From NCBI RefSeq assembly GCF_025822245.1, contig NZ_JACKTL010000017.1, positions 1-64,000 of the forward strand: a stretch of 64,000 nucleotides of DNA, in the 5' to 3' direction. The notes under the pieces were generated by a model. It was given only the letters and a program-made list of their open reading frames with translations, was not told the DNA's origin and did not search any database. A program made the translations under genes and the position numbers. The stretch comes from Mycolicibacterium hodleri. Its GTDB lineage: Bacteria > Actinomycetota > Actinomycetes > Mycobacteriales > Mycobacteriaceae. Below, piece by piece: positions 54,894 through 64,000 of the stretch (positions are counted from its first letter, which is position 1; each line of letters begins with the position of its first letter).

Positions 54894-55014
54894 CCGGCGA
54901 ACGAGGCGAAAAGTCCTTTATTAAGAACTCGTGAGGGCGAAGGGGTTTGGATTTGACGATTGGGGCAATTCCTCTTTCCGACAGTTTCACCCGCTTCTAC
55001 TGATCGGACTGAGC

Positions 55015-55170
55015 ATGATCGTCCTCGGAATCATCCTTCTCGTCGCCGGCTACTTGCTGCCGCTGCCCCTGCTGGTCACCATCGGCTGGATCCTTCTGGT
55101 AATCGGCATCATTCTGTTCATCCTCGGTGCCGTCGGCCGTCCGGTCGGTGGCCGAAAAGTTTGGTTCTAG
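55015..55170 (+). CDS. DUF6131-type small membrane protein
   Basis: A 51-residue protein with two spans (MIVLGIILLVAGYLL and LLVTIGWILLVIGIILFILGAV, cited by ends LLVTIGW and FILGAV) and the ending GRPVGGRKVWF, matching the small DUF6131 proteins of actinomycetes. ATG 55015 gives the family length. GTG 54931 would extend it by 28 residues. It could interact with the AI-2E-type permease just downstream. Confidence 0.78.
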   Translation: MIVLGIILLVAGYLLPLPLLVTIGWILLVIGIILFILGAVGRPVGGRKVWF

Positions 55171-55185
55171 CGCAGTAACGCCGCC

Positions 55186-56334
55186 GTGCCCCTCGCTGCG
55201 GACCACGCCGACAAATGGGTCAGTCCCCTCGTGCGTGCGTCCGCGGCGTGGGCGTGGCGCCTCCTTCTCCTCGTCGGTGCCGCCTACGTAATCCTCGAGC
55301 TTCTCCGTCTCTTCGGAGTCGTGGTCGTGCCCGTGGCACTGGCCCTCATCTTCACCGCTCTCCTCCTCCCCGCGGTCGACTACCTCGATCGACGTGGCGC
55401 CGCCCGTGGGGGCGCAGTCGCCTTCGTCCTGGTGCTCGGCCTGGCTGTCTTCGGGGGAATCCTCGCCTTCGTCGTCAACCAATTCATCGAGGGCGCACCT
55501 CAACTCGTCGAGCAGGTCACCCGCAGCATCGAGGGCACCCGGGACTGGTTGATCAACGGGCCCGCCGCCGTCAGCCGTGACCAACTCAACCGCGCGGTCG
55601 ACACCTTCACCGAGGCGTTGCGCACCCATCAGGCCCAACTGACCACCGGGGCACTGTCCACCGCGGGCACCATCGTGGAGATCCTCGCCGGTGCCTTCCT
55701 CCTGCTGTTCACCCTCATCTTCTTCCTGCTCGGCGGGCGCAACATCTGGCACTTCGTCACGCGCGTCGTACCCGAGGAGCACCGCGCCCGGGTGCACGAG
55801 GCGGGCGCAGCGGGTTTTCACTCGCTCGCCGGGTACGCCCGAGCCACCTCGCTGGTCGCCTTCGTCGACGCGGTGGCCATCGGCAGCGGCCTGGCCATCA
55901 TGGGTATTCCGCTCGCGCTGCCGCTGGCCTCGCTGATCTTCCTCGGTGCCTTCATCCCCGTGGTCGGCGCCTTGGCCACCGGATTCCTCGCCGTCATCGT
56001 CGCGCTGCTGGCCAAGGGATTCATCTACGCGCTCATCACCTTTGGTCTCATCGTCGCCGTCATGCAGCTGGAGGCGCACGTCCTGCAGCCGTTGGTGATG
56101 GGCCGCGCGGTCTCCATCCACCCGCTCGCGGTCGTCCTCGGACTGACCGCCGGCGGCGTCCTCGCGGGCATCGTCGGGGCCCTGCTCGCCGTGCCGGCCA
56201 TTGCGTTCTTCAACAGCTTCGTGCGTGTGTTGGCGGCCAGGGACCCCGGTGCTCGCACCGAGGCTCTCGACGAACAGGACGGGCCGTTGGTCGACGCCCG
56301 GGCCGACGACGAACCCCACCCCGCCCCGGCCTGA
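55186..56334 (+). CDS. AI-2E family transporter
   Basis: A 382-residue polytopic membrane protein of the AI-2E/TqsA-like permease family. It has about eight spans, the N-terminal [23 protein letters not shown] region and the family C-terminal pattern ([31 protein letters not shown], cited as [14 protein letters not shown]). The acidic tail ends [11 protein letters not shown]. Members export peptides, drugs or Na+/Li+; the cargo is unknown. GTG 55186 follows DUF6131 by 15 bp, probably one transcript. Confidence 0.85.
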   Translation: MPLAADHADKWVSPLVRASAAWAWRLLLLVGAAYVILELLRLFGVVVVPVALALIFTALLLPAVDYLDRRGAARGGAVAFVLVLGLAVFGGILAFVVNQFIEGAPQLVEQVTRSIEGTRDWLINGPAAVSRDQLNRAVDTFTEALRTHQAQLTTGALSTAGTIVEILAGAFLLLFTLIFFLLGGRNIWHFVTRVVPEEHRARVHEAGAAGFHSLAGYARATSLVAFVDAVAIGSGLAIMGIPLALPLASLIFLGAFIPVVGALATGFLAVIVALLAKGFIYALITFGLIVAVMQLEAHVLQPLVMGRAVSIHPLAVVLGLTAGGVLAGIVGALLAVPAIAFFNSFVRVLAARDPGARTEALDEQDGPLVDARADDEPHPAPA

Positions 56335-56355
56335 CCGGCGGCCCGCTTCCGGGTC

Positions 56356-56584
56356 TCAGCGGTTGCGCCGAGTCGCCCGCCGGTTCGCCTTCTCGATCGC
56401 CTCGACGAGCTCGTCCTTCGTCATCGTCGAGCGGCCCGAGATGTCCAGCCGACGGGCCACCTCGGCGAGGTGCCGCGGAATCGTGAGCCTTCGCGAACGT
56501 GCGCTGAGCCTTGGCGTCGGACTTCTTCAAGGTGCTGGGCAGTTCGCTGGCCTTGGCCTGACCCGACTTGGACGTCTTCGCCAT
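56356..56584 (-). pseudogene. ChaB-like/Rho-N-type small protein, internally deleted and frameshifted
   Basis: The ATG at 56584 starts a normal-looking N-terminus (MAKTSKSGQAKASELPSTLKKSDAK) up to about AKAHDS, cited here by the pieces MAKTSKSGQ and ELPSTLKKSDAK. The C-terminal part RRLDISGRSTMTKDELVEAIEKAN, cited as RRLDISGRS and TKDELVEAI, resumes in a different frame and ends at the stop 56356. The span of 229 bp is not a multiple of three. In intact relatives as I recall them, the two parts are joined by roughly 60 residues (ChaB core), so a deletion with frameshift has occurred. Reading the first frame onward gives a low-complexity shadow. Confidence 0.72.
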
Positions 56585-56679
56585 CTCGCACTCCGTTCTG
56601 GTGGCACCGATCGTCGAAGACGAATACCCGATCGCGCAGCGGGTATTCGCCTGCGCGCCGGCCAACGCCCGAGTCGGCG

Positions 56680-57789
56680 CTACAGCGACACGGTCCCGTA
56701 ATCCGCCAGCCCCCTGGTCAACACCCGCAGCTGGTCGTCGGCCGAGCCCAGCGTCTGGTTGATCGCGGTGAGCCGGGCGGCGTAGTGCCCCACCGGATAT
56801 TCGGAGGTAACGCCGATTCCGCCGTGCAGCTGGATCGCCTCCTGCGCGATGTGCCGGCCCGACCGGCTGATCTGCAGTTTGGCGCGGGCAGCGATGACGG
56901 GGTCGAAGTTGCCGTCGGCGATCGACATCGCGGCGTAGAGGCTCATGCTGCGGGCCAATTCGAGCGAGACGTACATGTCGGCCGCCCGCTGAGTCAGCGT
57001 CTGGAAGGTCTTCAGCGGCACCCCGAACTGCTTGCGGGTGGTCAGGTAGTCGGTGGTGAGGCGCAGGGCTTCGGCCATCGCGCCGACGGCTTCGGCGCAC
57101 AGCGCCGACTGGTGCCGGATGAGCGCCTTCTGCAGACCCTGGGTGGCGTCGCCGCCGGTCCCGAGCGGTTCGGCGGGCGCCGCGTCCAACACGAGCTGGG
57201 CCGCCCGCTGTCCGTCGAACGTGCGGAACGCGGTGCGGCTCACCGCGTCGGCCCCCACGACGAACAGACCGACGCCGCCGTCGTTGGGCAGGGTGGCACT
57301 CACGACGAACACGTCGGCGCTGTCACCGGCGAGCACGGGGTTCTTCCGGCCGGTCAGCGTCCACGAATCGCCGTGCCGCTCAGCTCGGGTCGCCACGCGC
57401 ATCGTCACACCGCGCATGCCCGGCTCGTGGTGGGCCAACGCCAACAGCGTCTGGCCCTCGGCCACGTCGTCGAGCATCTTGCGCTGCCCGTCGTCGCCCA
57501 GTTCGGCGATCACGCCGCCGGGGATCAGCGCGGCCGCGGCGACCGGCTCCGGCGCGAGGCGCCGGCCGATCTCGGTGAGCACGACCGTCAGCTCGATCTG
57601 ACCCGCCTCGTCCGGGTCGAAGCCGAGTCCGAGGATGCCCATCTCGGCCAGTTGCCCCCACACTTCCCGGCTCCAGCCGAGGTCGGTCTCGGTGACCTTC
57701 AGCCGCTTCTCGACGTCGTAGTTGCGCACGAGCACCTCGCTGGTGATGTTGCGCAGCAGGTCCTGCTCGTCGGTCAGATCGAAGTCCAT
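56680..57789 (-). CDS. Acyl-CoA dehydrogenase (FadE), subunit-like 2
   Basis: A 369-residue flavoprotein of the acyl-CoA dehydrogenase fold. N-terminal helical domain, beta domain with the WTLTGRKNPVLAGDSADVFVV segment (cited as WTLTGRKNPVLAG), C-terminal GIGVTSEYPVGHYAARLTAI (cited as GIGVTSEYPVGHY). The paired gene ends 7 bp upstream on the same strand, so they are co-transcribed. Adjacent mycobacterial FadE pairs often form alpha2beta2 dehydrogenases in sterol or branched-acid degradation with only one catalytic base; that is likely here but unproven. Confidence 0.88.
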   Translation of the reverse strand: MDFDLTDEQDLLRNITSEVLVRNYDVEKRLKVTETDLGWSREVWGQLAEMGILGLGFDPDEAGQIELTVVLTEIGRRLAPEPVAAAALIPGGVIAELGDDGQRKMLDDVAEGQTLLALAHHEPGMRGVTMRVATRAERHGDSWTLTGRKNPVLAGDSADVFVVSATLPNDGGVGLFVVGADAVSRTAFRTFDGQRAAQLVLDAAPAEPLGTGGDATQGLQKALIRHQSALCAEAVGAMAEALRLTTDYLTTRKQFGVPLKTFQTLTQRAADMYVSLELARSMSLYAAMSIADGNFDPVIAARAKLQISRSGRHIAQEAIQLHGGIGVTSEYPVGHYAARLTAINQTLGSADDQLRVLTRGLADYGTVSL

Positions 57790-57796
57790 GGCGTCC

Positions 57797-58972
57797 TCAC
57801 AGTCCCAGAATCGTCGACGCGACGATCGTGCGTTGCACCTCGTTGGTGCCGCCGTAGATCGACACCTTGCGGTAGTTCAAGTACTTCGGGGCGGCGTGCT
57901 GCGCCCACGGCGGCGAGCCGATGCCGTCGCCGGCGTCGAACGGCAGCGCATCGGGTCCGGCGACGTCGACGAGCAGCTCGGTCACCGCCTGCTGGAGTTG
58001 GCTGCCCTTGAGCTTCAGGATCGACGACGCCGGGTTGGGCTTGCCGTCCGCCTCGGACCCGCTGACCCGCAACTGCGTCAGTTCCAGCGCCAGCAGCTCG
58101 TTCTCGATCTCGGCCACGCGGGCGGCGAACAGCGGGTCCTGCAGCAGCGTCCCGTCGTCGGTCACCGTCTGCGCCGCGTGCTCCTTCACCTGCGCCAGCC
58201 ACACCTTCGTCGTCCCGATCCGGGCGATGCCGGTGCGTTCGTTGCTCAGGAGGAACTTGGCGTAGGTCCAGCCACTGTTCTCTTCGCCGACCAGCTGGTC
58301 GGCGGGCACGCGGACGTCTTCGAAGAAGACCTCGTTGACCTCGTAGCCACCGTCGATCAGCTTGATCGGGCGCAGCGTGATGCCCGGCGTGGACATCTCG
58401 GCCAGCAGGAACGAAATGCCCGCCTGCCGCTTCGGCGCGTTCGGGTCGGTGCGGGCGAGGACGAAGATCCAATCCGCGTGCTGCCCGAGCGTGGTCCACG
58501 TCTTCTGACCGTTGATCACGTACGAGTCGCCGTCACGGACGGCGGTGGTGCGCACCGACGCCAGATCCGAACCGGCCTCGGGTTCGGAGAAACCCTGGCA
58601 CCACCAGATGTCCACGTTGGCGGTCGGCGGGAGGAAGCGCTCCTTGAGCTCCTGCGACCCGAACCGGGCGATCACCGGGCCGACCATGCTGGCGTTGAAC
58701 GCCAGCGGCTCCGGTACGCACGCCAACCGCATCTCGTCGGACCAGATCTGGCGCTGCAGGGGTGTCCAGTCCTTGCCGCCCCATTCGACGGGCCAGTTGG
58801 GCACCGCCAGGCCGTGCTCGTTCATGATCCGCTGCGTGGTCACCACGTCGTCGGGCAGCTTGAGCTCCCCGTCGCGAACCCGGGCGCGAATGTCCGCCGG
58901 AATCTTCGTGGTGAAGAACTCCCGCAACTCGTCGCGGAACGCGGCCTCGTCGTCACTGAGTGCCAACTTCAC
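57797..58972 (-). CDS. Acyl-CoA dehydrogenase (FadE), subunit-like 1
   Basis: A 391-residue acyl-CoA dehydrogenase. WWCQGFSEPEAGSDLAS is the flavin-side signature, YVINGQKTWTTLGQHADW the middle domain, and the C-terminus holds SIYGGTNEVQRTIVA, the FAD-binding tail. ATG 58972 (MKLALSDDEAAFRDELREFF, cited as MKLALSDDEAAF). It precedes its partner FadE by 7 bp. The CoA substrate is not identifiable from the sequence. Confidence 0.9.
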   Translation of the reverse strand: MKLALSDDEAAFRDELREFFTTKIPADIRARVRDGELKLPDDVVTTQRIMNEHGLAVPNWPVEWGGKDWTPLQRQIWSDEMRLACVPEPLAFNASMVGPVIARFGSQELKERFLPPTANVDIWWCQGFSEPEAGSDLASVRTTAVRDGDSYVINGQKTWTTLGQHADWIFVLARTDPNAPKRQAGISFLLAEMSTPGITLRPIKLIDGGYEVNEVFFEDVRVPADQLVGEENSGWTYAKFLLSNERTGIARIGTTKVWLAQVKEHAAQTVTDDGTLLQDPLFAARVAEIENELLALELTQLRVSGSEADGKPNPASSILKLKGSQLQQAVTELLVDVAGPDALPFDAGDGIGSPPWAQHAAPKYLNYRKVSIYGGTNEVQRTIVASTILGL

Positions 58973-59183
58973 TGTCGAACCTCCGATTCTGCGGGCACGG
59001 CCCGACCATCTCTGCGACGTACTCCCGAGAGGTTATTCCTCCCCGCCCCGGCGGTAACTGGCAACGCCCTGCCGAGGGTGCCGTGTCACCAAGTCGAAAG
59101 CAATCCGCCAAATTGGGTACCCCTCCCCGCAGTGGCACCTAGCCGCGCCCCCAGACCCAGTCCTCGAGCGAAGAAGGTGCCAT

Positions 59184-59927
59184 GTGTTAGGCCTGCCCGA
59201 CGGTGTCCACGCCTGCCTCTTCGACCTCGACGGGGTGCTGACCGACACCGCGAGCGTGCACCGCAAGGCGTGGAAGGCGATGTTCGACGACTTCCTGCGG
59301 TCGTGGTCGGAGCGCTCGGGGTCGGAGTTCGTGCCGTTCGACGCCGACGCCGACTACCTGCGCTACGTCGACGGGAAGACCCGGGCCGACGGTGTGCGGT
59401 CGTTCCTGCAGAGCCGGGACGTCACGCTGCCGGAGGGCTCGCCCGACGACGCCGACGACGCCGAAACCGTCAACGGCCTTGGCAACCGCAAGAACGCGGC
59501 ATTCCAAGAGACGATGCACACCGACGGCGTCAAGGTGTTCGAGGGTTCGCGCAGGTATCTGGAAGCCGTTGTCGAACAAGGATTTTCGGTGGCGGTGGTC
59601 TCGTCGTCCGCCAACACCCGCGAGGTGCTCGAGCTGACCGGGCTGGCGAAGTTCGTCGACCAGCGCGTCGACGGCGTCACCATCCGCGAGCAGCACATCG
59701 CCGGCAAGCCCGCACCGGACTCCTACCTGGAGGGCGCGCGTCGACTGGGGGTGGAGCCCTCGGCGGCGGCGGTGTTCGAGGACGCGATCTCGGGGGTCGA
59801 GGCCGGCCGCGCGGGTCACTTCGGCCTCGTCGTCGGCGTCGACCGCGTCGGGCAGGCCGACGCTCTGCGCGACCACGGTGCCGACGTCGTCGTCACCGAC
59901 CTCGCCGACCTGCTGTCGGCGCGATGA
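59184..59927 (+). CDS. Beta-phosphoglucomutase-like HAD enzyme (Rv3400-like)
   Basis: A 247-residue HAD enzyme. Motif [17 protein letters not shown] keeps both Asp residues, and the cap domain with [15 protein letters not shown] is characteristic of beta-PGM. Motif II is [11 protein letters not shown], motif III Lys is in [12 protein letters not shown], and the Asp in [13 protein letters not shown]. It interconverts beta-glucose-1-phosphate and glucose-6-phosphate. GTG 59184 with an aagaagg site; an ATG 2 nt earlier is out of frame. It overlaps the GH65 gene by 4 bp, so both are coupled in disaccharide use. Confidence 0.92.
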   Translation: MLGLPDGVHACLFDLDGVLTDTASVHRKAWKAMFDDFLRSWSERSGSEFVPFDADADYLRYVDGKTRADGVRSFLQSRDVTLPEGSPDDADDAETVNGLGNRKNAAFQETMHTDGVKVFEGSRRYLEAVVEQGFSVAVVSSSANTREVLELTGLAKFVDQRVDGVTIREQHIAGKPAPDSYLEGARRLGVEPSAAAVFEDAISGVEAGRAGHFGLVVGVDRVGQADALRDHGADVVVTDLADLLSAR

Positions 59928-62284
59928 CGCCCGATCCCACCTACCCGGTGGAGCCGTGGCGCCTGCGGGAGACCTCGCTGGACCTGGACGCCCTCGCGCA
60001 GTCCGAGTCGCTGTTCGCACTGTCCAACGGCCACGTCGGGATGCGTGGCAACCTGGACGAGGGCGAACCGCACGGCACGCCGGGGACCTACCTCAACTCG
60101 TTCTTCGAGATTCGGCCTCTGCCCTATGCCGAGGCGGGCTTCGGCTACCCCGAGGAGGGCCAAACCCTCGTCGACGTCACCAACGGCAAGATCCTGCGCC
60201 TGATGGTCGACGACGAGCCGTTCGACGTCCGGTATGGCGAACTCCAGCACCACGAACGAACTCTCGACTTCCGCGCTGGCACGCTGACCCGCACCGTCCG
60301 GTGGCGCTCGCCGGCGGGTCGCCTGGTGGACGTGACCGCCACCCGGCTGGTGTCCCTGGCTCAGCGCGGGGTCGCCGCCATCGAGTACGTCGTCGAGGCG
60401 GTCGACGAATTCACCAGGGTGACACTGCAATCGGAGCTGGTGGCCAACGAGGATCAGCCCGAGACGTCGGAGGACCCGCGGGCGGCGGCCCTGCTGGAGA
60501 GGCCTCTGCAGGCCGTGTCACACGACTGCGACGGGGAGCGTGCCGTGCTGCTCCACCGCACCCGGCTGAGCGAACTGACCATGGCCGCCGCCATGGACCA
60601 CGACGTCGAGGTTCCCGGCCGCGTCGAGGTGAACACCGAGTGCTGGGAGGACGTGGCCCGCACGACGGTGATCTGCGGCCTGCGGCCCGGTCAGAAACTG
60701 CGCGTCGTCAAGTACCTGGCCTACGGCTGGTCCAGCCTGCGCTCGCGGCCGGCGCTGCACGACCAGGTCGCCGGGGCGCTCACCGGCGCGCGGTACACCG
60801 GGTGGCAGGGCCTGCTCGACGCCCAACGCGCGTACCTCGACGACTTCTGGGACAACGCCGACGTCGAGGTGGAGGGCGATCCGGAGATCCAGCAGGCGGT
60901 GCGCTTCGGGCTGTTCCACGTGCTGCAGGCCAGTGCCAGGGCCGAGCGGCGGGCCATCGCGGGCAAGGGCCTCACCGGCACGGGTTACGACGGACACGCC
61001 TTCTGGGACACCGAGGGGTTCGTGCTGCCCGTGCTGACCTACACCCATCCGCACGCCGCCGCCGACGCCCTGCGCTGGCGGGCGACCACCCTCGACCTGG
61101 CGCGGGCGCGGGCCGCCGAACTGGACCTGGCCGGCGCCAGCTTCCCCTGGCGCACCATCCGGGGGCAGGAGTGCTCGGCGTACTGGCCTGCCGGGACCGC
61201 GGCCTGGCACGTCAACGCCGACATCGCCGTCGCGTTCGAGCGCTACCGCGTCGTCACCGGGGACCAGTCCCTGGAGGCCGACTGCGGTCTCGAGGTCCTC
61301 ATCGAGACCGCCCGGCTGTGGGTGTCCCTCGGACACCACGACCGTCACGGCCGGTGGCACCTCGACGGCGTGACGGGGCCCGACGAGTACACGGCGGTGG
61401 TGCGCGACAACGTCTTCACCAACCTGATGGCCGCCGACAACCTGCGCATCGCCGCGGCGGCGTGCAGTCGGCATTCCGAACGCGCCCGCGAACTGGGCGT
61501 CACCACCGAGGAGGCCGCCGCCTGGCGGGATGCGGCCGACGCCGTGCACGTGCCGATCGACGAAGGCCTGGGCGTACATCAGCAGTGCGAGGGGTTCACC
61601 ACGTTGCGCGAGTGGGACTTCGACGACAACACGTCGTATCCGCTTCTGCTGCACGAATCCTACGTGCGCCTCTATCCCGCGCAGGTGATCAAGCAGGCCG
61701 ACCTGGTGCTGGTCATGCACTGGCAGAGCCACGCGTTCACCCGCGAGCAGAAGGCCCGCAACGTCGACTACTACGAGCCGCGGATGGTGCGCGACTCGTC
61801 GCTGTCGGCGTCCACCCAGGCCGTGCTGTGCGCCGAGGTGGGACATCTGGAACTGGCCCACGACTACGCGTACGAAGCGGCGTTGATCGACCTGCGCAAC
61901 CTGCACGACAACACCAGCGACGGCCTGCACATGGCGTCGCTCGCCGGCGCGTGGACGGCGCTCGTCGCCGGTTTCGGCGGGCTGCGCGACGACGGCGGCG
62001 TGCTGGAACTCGACCCGCACCTGCCCGAGCAGATCACCCGGCTACGCTTCCGCATTCGCTGGCACGGCCTGCGGATCACCGTCGACGCCAACCACGGCGA
62101 CGTGGTCTACCACCTGGCCCCCTGCGACGGTCGGGACGACGCCCGTCTGACCATTCGCCACGCCGGGGCCGACCTCGACCTGAGTTCCGAGGAGCCGACC
62201 ACCGTTCGGTTGCACGACCTCACCCCGTCGCTTCCTGAGCCGCGGCAACCGGTGGGGCGCAGGCCGCAGCGGCGGATGCGGTGA
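59924..62284 (+). CDS. Glycoside hydrolase family 65 disaccharide phosphorylase (Rv3401-like)
   Basis: A 786-residue GH65 protein: N-terminal super-beta-sandwich, (alpha/alpha)6 barrel, C-terminal beta domain. The catalytic acid is the Glu of [29 protein letters not shown] and [12 protein letters not shown] are the substrate-side motifs. Such enzymes phosphorolyse trehalose, maltose, kojibiose or nigerose to beta-glucose-1-phosphate, which the neighbouring beta-PGM would convert to glucose-6-phosphate. The sugar is not determined by sequence alone. ATG 59924 overlaps the beta-PGM stop (ATGA); a much longer upstream reading in the same frame is antisense to other genes and was rejected. Confidence 0.92.
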   Translation: MTPDPTYPVEPWRLRETSLDLDALAQSESLFALSNGHVGMRGNLDEGEPHGTPGTYLNSFFEIRPLPYAEAGFGYPEEGQTLVDVTNGKILRLMVDDEPFDVRYGELQHHERTLDFRAGTLTRTVRWRSPAGRLVDVTATRLVSLAQRGVAAIEYVVEAVDEFTRVTLQSELVANEDQPETSEDPRAAALLERPLQAVSHDCDGERAVLLHRTRLSELTMAAAMDHDVEVPGRVEVNTECWEDVARTTVICGLRPGQKLRVVKYLAYGWSSLRSRPALHDQVAGALTGARYTGWQGLLDAQRAYLDDFWDNADVEVEGDPEIQQAVRFGLFHVLQASARAERRAIAGKGLTGTGYDGHAFWDTEGFVLPVLTYTHPHAAADALRWRATTLDLARARAAELDLAGASFPWRTIRGQECSAYWPAGTAAWHVNADIAVAFERYRVVTGDQSLEADCGLEVLIETARLWVSLGHHDRHGRWHLDGVTGPDEYTAVVRDNVFTNLMAADNLRIAAAACSRHSERARELGVTTEEAAAWRDAADAVHVPIDEGLGVHQQCEGFTTLREWDFDDNTSYPLLLHESYVRLYPAQVIKQADLVLVMHWQSHAFTREQKARNVDYYEPRMVRDSSLSASTQAVLCAEVGHLELAHDYAYEAALIDLRNLHDNTSDGLHMASLAGAWTALVAGFGGLRDDGGVLELDPHLPEQITRLRFRIRWHGLRITVDANHGDVVYHLAPCDGRDDARLTIRHAGADLDLSSEEPTTVRLHDLTPSLPEPRQPVGRRPQRRMR

Positions 62285-62318
62285 GTGTGCGGCACCGGGA
62301 ATCGGGTAGGTGGTCGAG

Positions 62319-63485
62319 GTGAGCACAGCGGGATTGGTCGTCGTCGGAAGTGGTCCAGCGGGCATCAGCGCCGCCGAGTCGTATCGCCGCAACGGTGGCG
62401 AGGGACCGGTCCTGGTGCTCGGTGCCGACCCCGACCTGCCGTATGAGCGACCACCGTTGAGCAAGGACTTCCTGCGCGGTGACACCGACGACGTCGCGCT
62501 TCATCCGCCGGAGTGGTTCGTCGAGCGCGACGTCGACCTCCGCCACGGCCACCCCGTCACCGAGGTCGACGTCGAGGCCCGCACCGTCACCGTCGACGGT
62601 GAGCGAATCCCCTACGGCGCGTTGGTCCTTGCCTGTGGCGCCGGGCCGTCGCCGCTTCCGGTGCCCGGCGGCGAACGCGCACTGTCGTTGCGTGCGCTGG
62701 CCGACGCCCGCCGGCTGCGCGACGCCGCCGCCGACGCGAGGTCGGCCGTCGTCGTGGGCGCCGGTTTCATCGGCTGCGAGGCCGCGGCGTCGCTGGCCAT
62801 GCGTGGCGTCACGGTCACGCTGGTCGCCCCCGAGCGGGTGCCGCAGGAGACGCGTCTGGGCGCGGAGGCGGGCCGACGTCTGCTGGACCTGGTGACCGCG
62901 ACGGGCGTCCGGTACGTGGCGGGAACGTCGGTGACGTCCGTCGACGAGTCGGGCGTGCAGCTCGACGACGGGGTGACCGTCGACTGCGACCTGGTACTCG
63001 CCGCCACCGGTGTCACGCCGCACGGCGAGTTGGCGTCCGCCGCCGGACTGAACACGAAGGACTCGCGCATCGTCGTCGGTGCCGACATGCGGACCTCGGC
63101 ACCCGACGTCTACGCCGCAGGCGACGTGGCGTTCGCCTTCAACACCGCCGCGGGTCGCCACGTCGCGGTCGAGCATTGGCAGGACGCCGTCGACCACGGC
63201 GACGTCGCCGGCGCCCAAGCCGCGGGGGTCACCGCCACCTGGCACGCCGTGCCCGGATTCTGGTCGACGATCGGTGATACGGCGGTCAAGTACCACGCCT
63301 GGGGCGACGGTTTCGACGCCAGCCGGGTCGTGGACCACGACGACGGCTTCACCGTCTGGTACGAAGCCGGCGGAAAGACCGTGGGGGTGCTGACCTGCAA
63401 CGCCGACGACGACTATGACCTCGGTGAACGGCTGATCGCGGAGGGCCGGCCGGCGCCGGTGGTGACGGCGCGACCCGAGGACTAG
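62319..63485 (+). CDS. FAD/NAD(P)-dependent ferredoxin reductase-type oxidoreductase
   Basis: A 388-residue flavoprotein of the BphA4/rubredoxin-reductase type. The FAD motif VVGSGPAGISAAESYRR (cited as VVGSGPAGISAAE) opens the protein, the NAD motif AVVVGAGFIGCEAAASLA sits mid-protein, and VYAAGDVAFAFN closes the FAD site. The C-terminal domain ends ARPED. It would pass electrons from NAD(P)H to a ferredoxin or cytochrome P450 partner, none of which is adjacent. GTG 62319 (VSTAGLVVVG) was chosen; GTG 62310 adds three residues. Confidence 0.88.
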   Translation: MSTAGLVVVGSGPAGISAAESYRRNGGEGPVLVLGADPDLPYERPPLSKDFLRGDTDDVALHPPEWFVERDVDLRHGHPVTEVDVEARTVTVDGERIPYGALVLACGAGPSPLPVPGGERALSLRALADARRLRDAAADARSAVVVGAGFIGCEAAASLAMRGVTVTLVAPERVPQETRLGAEAGRRLLDLVTATGVRYVAGTSVTSVDESGVQLDDGVTVDCDLVLAATGVTPHGELASAAGLNTKDSRIVVGADMRTSAPDVYAAGDVAFAFNTAAGRHVAVEHWQDAVDHGDVAGAQAAGVTATWHAVPGFWSTIGDTAVKYHAWGDGFDASRVVDHDDGFTVWYEAGGKTVGVLTCNADDDYDLGERLIAEGRPAPVVTARPED

Positions 63486-63493
63486 GGACGCAA

Positions 63494-64000
63494 TCAGGAC
63501 CGCAGCGTCACGTGCGGGCTTTGCCCAAACGTTTCGCGGTAGAGCACCGCAAAGCGCCCGGTGTGGGCGAAACCCCAGCGCGCGGCGGCGGCGGTCACCG
63601 TGGTGGTGCTCTGGTCGCCCGCCATCAAGTCATGGTGGACGTGGTCGAGGCGGACGCGTCGGAGAAAGGCCATCGGCGTGCTGTCGAGGTGGCGCCTGAA
63701 CATGTATTGCAGCGCTCGCGGAGTCACGTAGACGGCGCTCGCGACGTCTCCGATGCCGACGTCCTCGGCGGCATGCTCCTCGAGGTAGGTCATCGCACGT
63801 TGCAGCAGCGCCGGATGCGCACCAGCCTCGACGTGCCGCTCCCCCGAGTCGACCAGGCGGCCCGCGGTATTGGGAAACGCCGAGAGGACGGTCGCCGCCA
63901 GCAGCCGACCGGCGCCCGCCAGCACCAGCGGTGTGGCGAAGGCGTCCTCGGCGAACACCGACTCCTGCACGTAGCGTCGCGCCACGCTCAACGCCCGGCC
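63494..64000 (-). CDS. AraC-family transcriptional regulator, partial (N-terminus beyond window)
   Basis: The last 165 or more residues of an AraC-type regulator. The double helix-turn-helix runs from about HAAEDVGIGDVASAVYVTPRALQYMF (cited as VGIGDVASAVYVTPRALQ) to WGFAHTGRFAVLYRETFGQSP (cited as WGFAHTGRFAVLYRE), the typical end of the HTH_18 domain. The upstream sensing domain is cut by the window edge. The reading frame stays open to base 64000. It converges on the flavoprotein gene with 8 bp between stops. Confidence 0.9.
   Translation of the reverse strand, partial: GRALSVARRYVQESVFAEDAFATPLVLAGAGRLLAATVLSAFPNTAGRLVDSGERHVEAGAHPALLQRAMTYLEEHAAEDVGIGDVASAVYVTPRALQYMFRRHLDSTPMAFLRRVRLDHVHHDLMAGDQSTTTVTAAAARWGFAHTGRFAVLYRETFGQSPHVTLRS

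Noticed and set aside
57722..62284. One 1520-residue open frame ending with the GH65 gene
   Set aside because: The first ~730 codons are antisense to two well-supported acyl-CoA dehydrogenases; the GH65 protein starts at ATG 59924.
1..64000. CRISPR array or riboswitch
   Set aside because: No array of spaced direct repeats and no conserved aptamer sequence was recognised on either strand.

Overview
This window looks like the chromosome of a fast-growing mycobacterium (Mycolicibacterium type). It has high-GC coding sequence, many GTG starts, and a gene set and order that match, in reverse, the Mycobacterium tuberculosis Rv0566c to Rv0542c menaquinone locus: YajQ, gpsA/gpdA1, htpX, grcC1, menJ, menG, mgtA, a DUF3592 protein, menD, bpoC, menC, amidohydrolase, fadD8, menB, SDR, VOC, pitA and menE. 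The Rv equivalences come from memory of that genome, not from an alignment.

Positions 1-7,670 are the end of a mobile island abutting the 3' end of a tRNA-Tyr gene. It holds two complete, different IS21-family elements, each with an istA/istB pair overlapping by 4 nt. It also holds a tyrosine integrase that the second element splits precisely: deleting it plus one copy of a 6-bp target duplication restores the frame and the catalytic tyrosine. Beside the tRNA is an orphan 470-residue protein with an N-terminal TIR domain and an unrecognised tryptophan-rich C-terminal region. It is visibly less GC-rich than the rest of the window and is the best candidate for an undescribed (anti-phage-like) system.

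Positions 7,700-32,400 carry the first part of the menaquinone neighbourhood. grcC1 (isoprenyl tail) and menJ (tail reduction) are divergent. menG (final methylation) lies beyond them, and menC-bpoC-menD form a likely operon with a DUF3592 membrane protein. Genes not found at this place in M. tuberculosis interrupt the backbone: two long paralogous ATPase-LuxR regulators, a DUF5995 protein, a FAD oxidoreductase, a secreted protein, an SDR and a ClC transporter.

Positions 32,400-54,300 mix lipid and CoA metabolism (two acyl-CoA ligases, an amidohydrolase, a GntR/MFS pair) with menB. A fused alpha-beta 2-oxoacid dehydrogenase E1 follows menB. A PucR-regulated alcohol dehydrogenase/APC permease cassette comes next, then the phosphate transporter operon pitA, and finally a DUF3349-menE pair. 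The pitA block is inverted relative to M. tuberculosis, DUF3349 is duplicated, and menE appears to lack a canonical start codon.

Positions 54,300-64,000 leave the conserved synteny. They hold small membrane proteins, an AI-2E family permease, a deleted and frameshifted ChaB-like pseudogene, two adjacent acyl-CoA dehydrogenases, a beta-phosphoglucomutase/GH65 phosphorylase pair (Rv3400/Rv3401-like), a ferredoxin-reductase-type flavoprotein, and a partial AraC regulator cut by the window end. No CRISPR array, rRNA or riboswitch was seen, and there is no gene-free stretch over 300 bases outside the IS ends.
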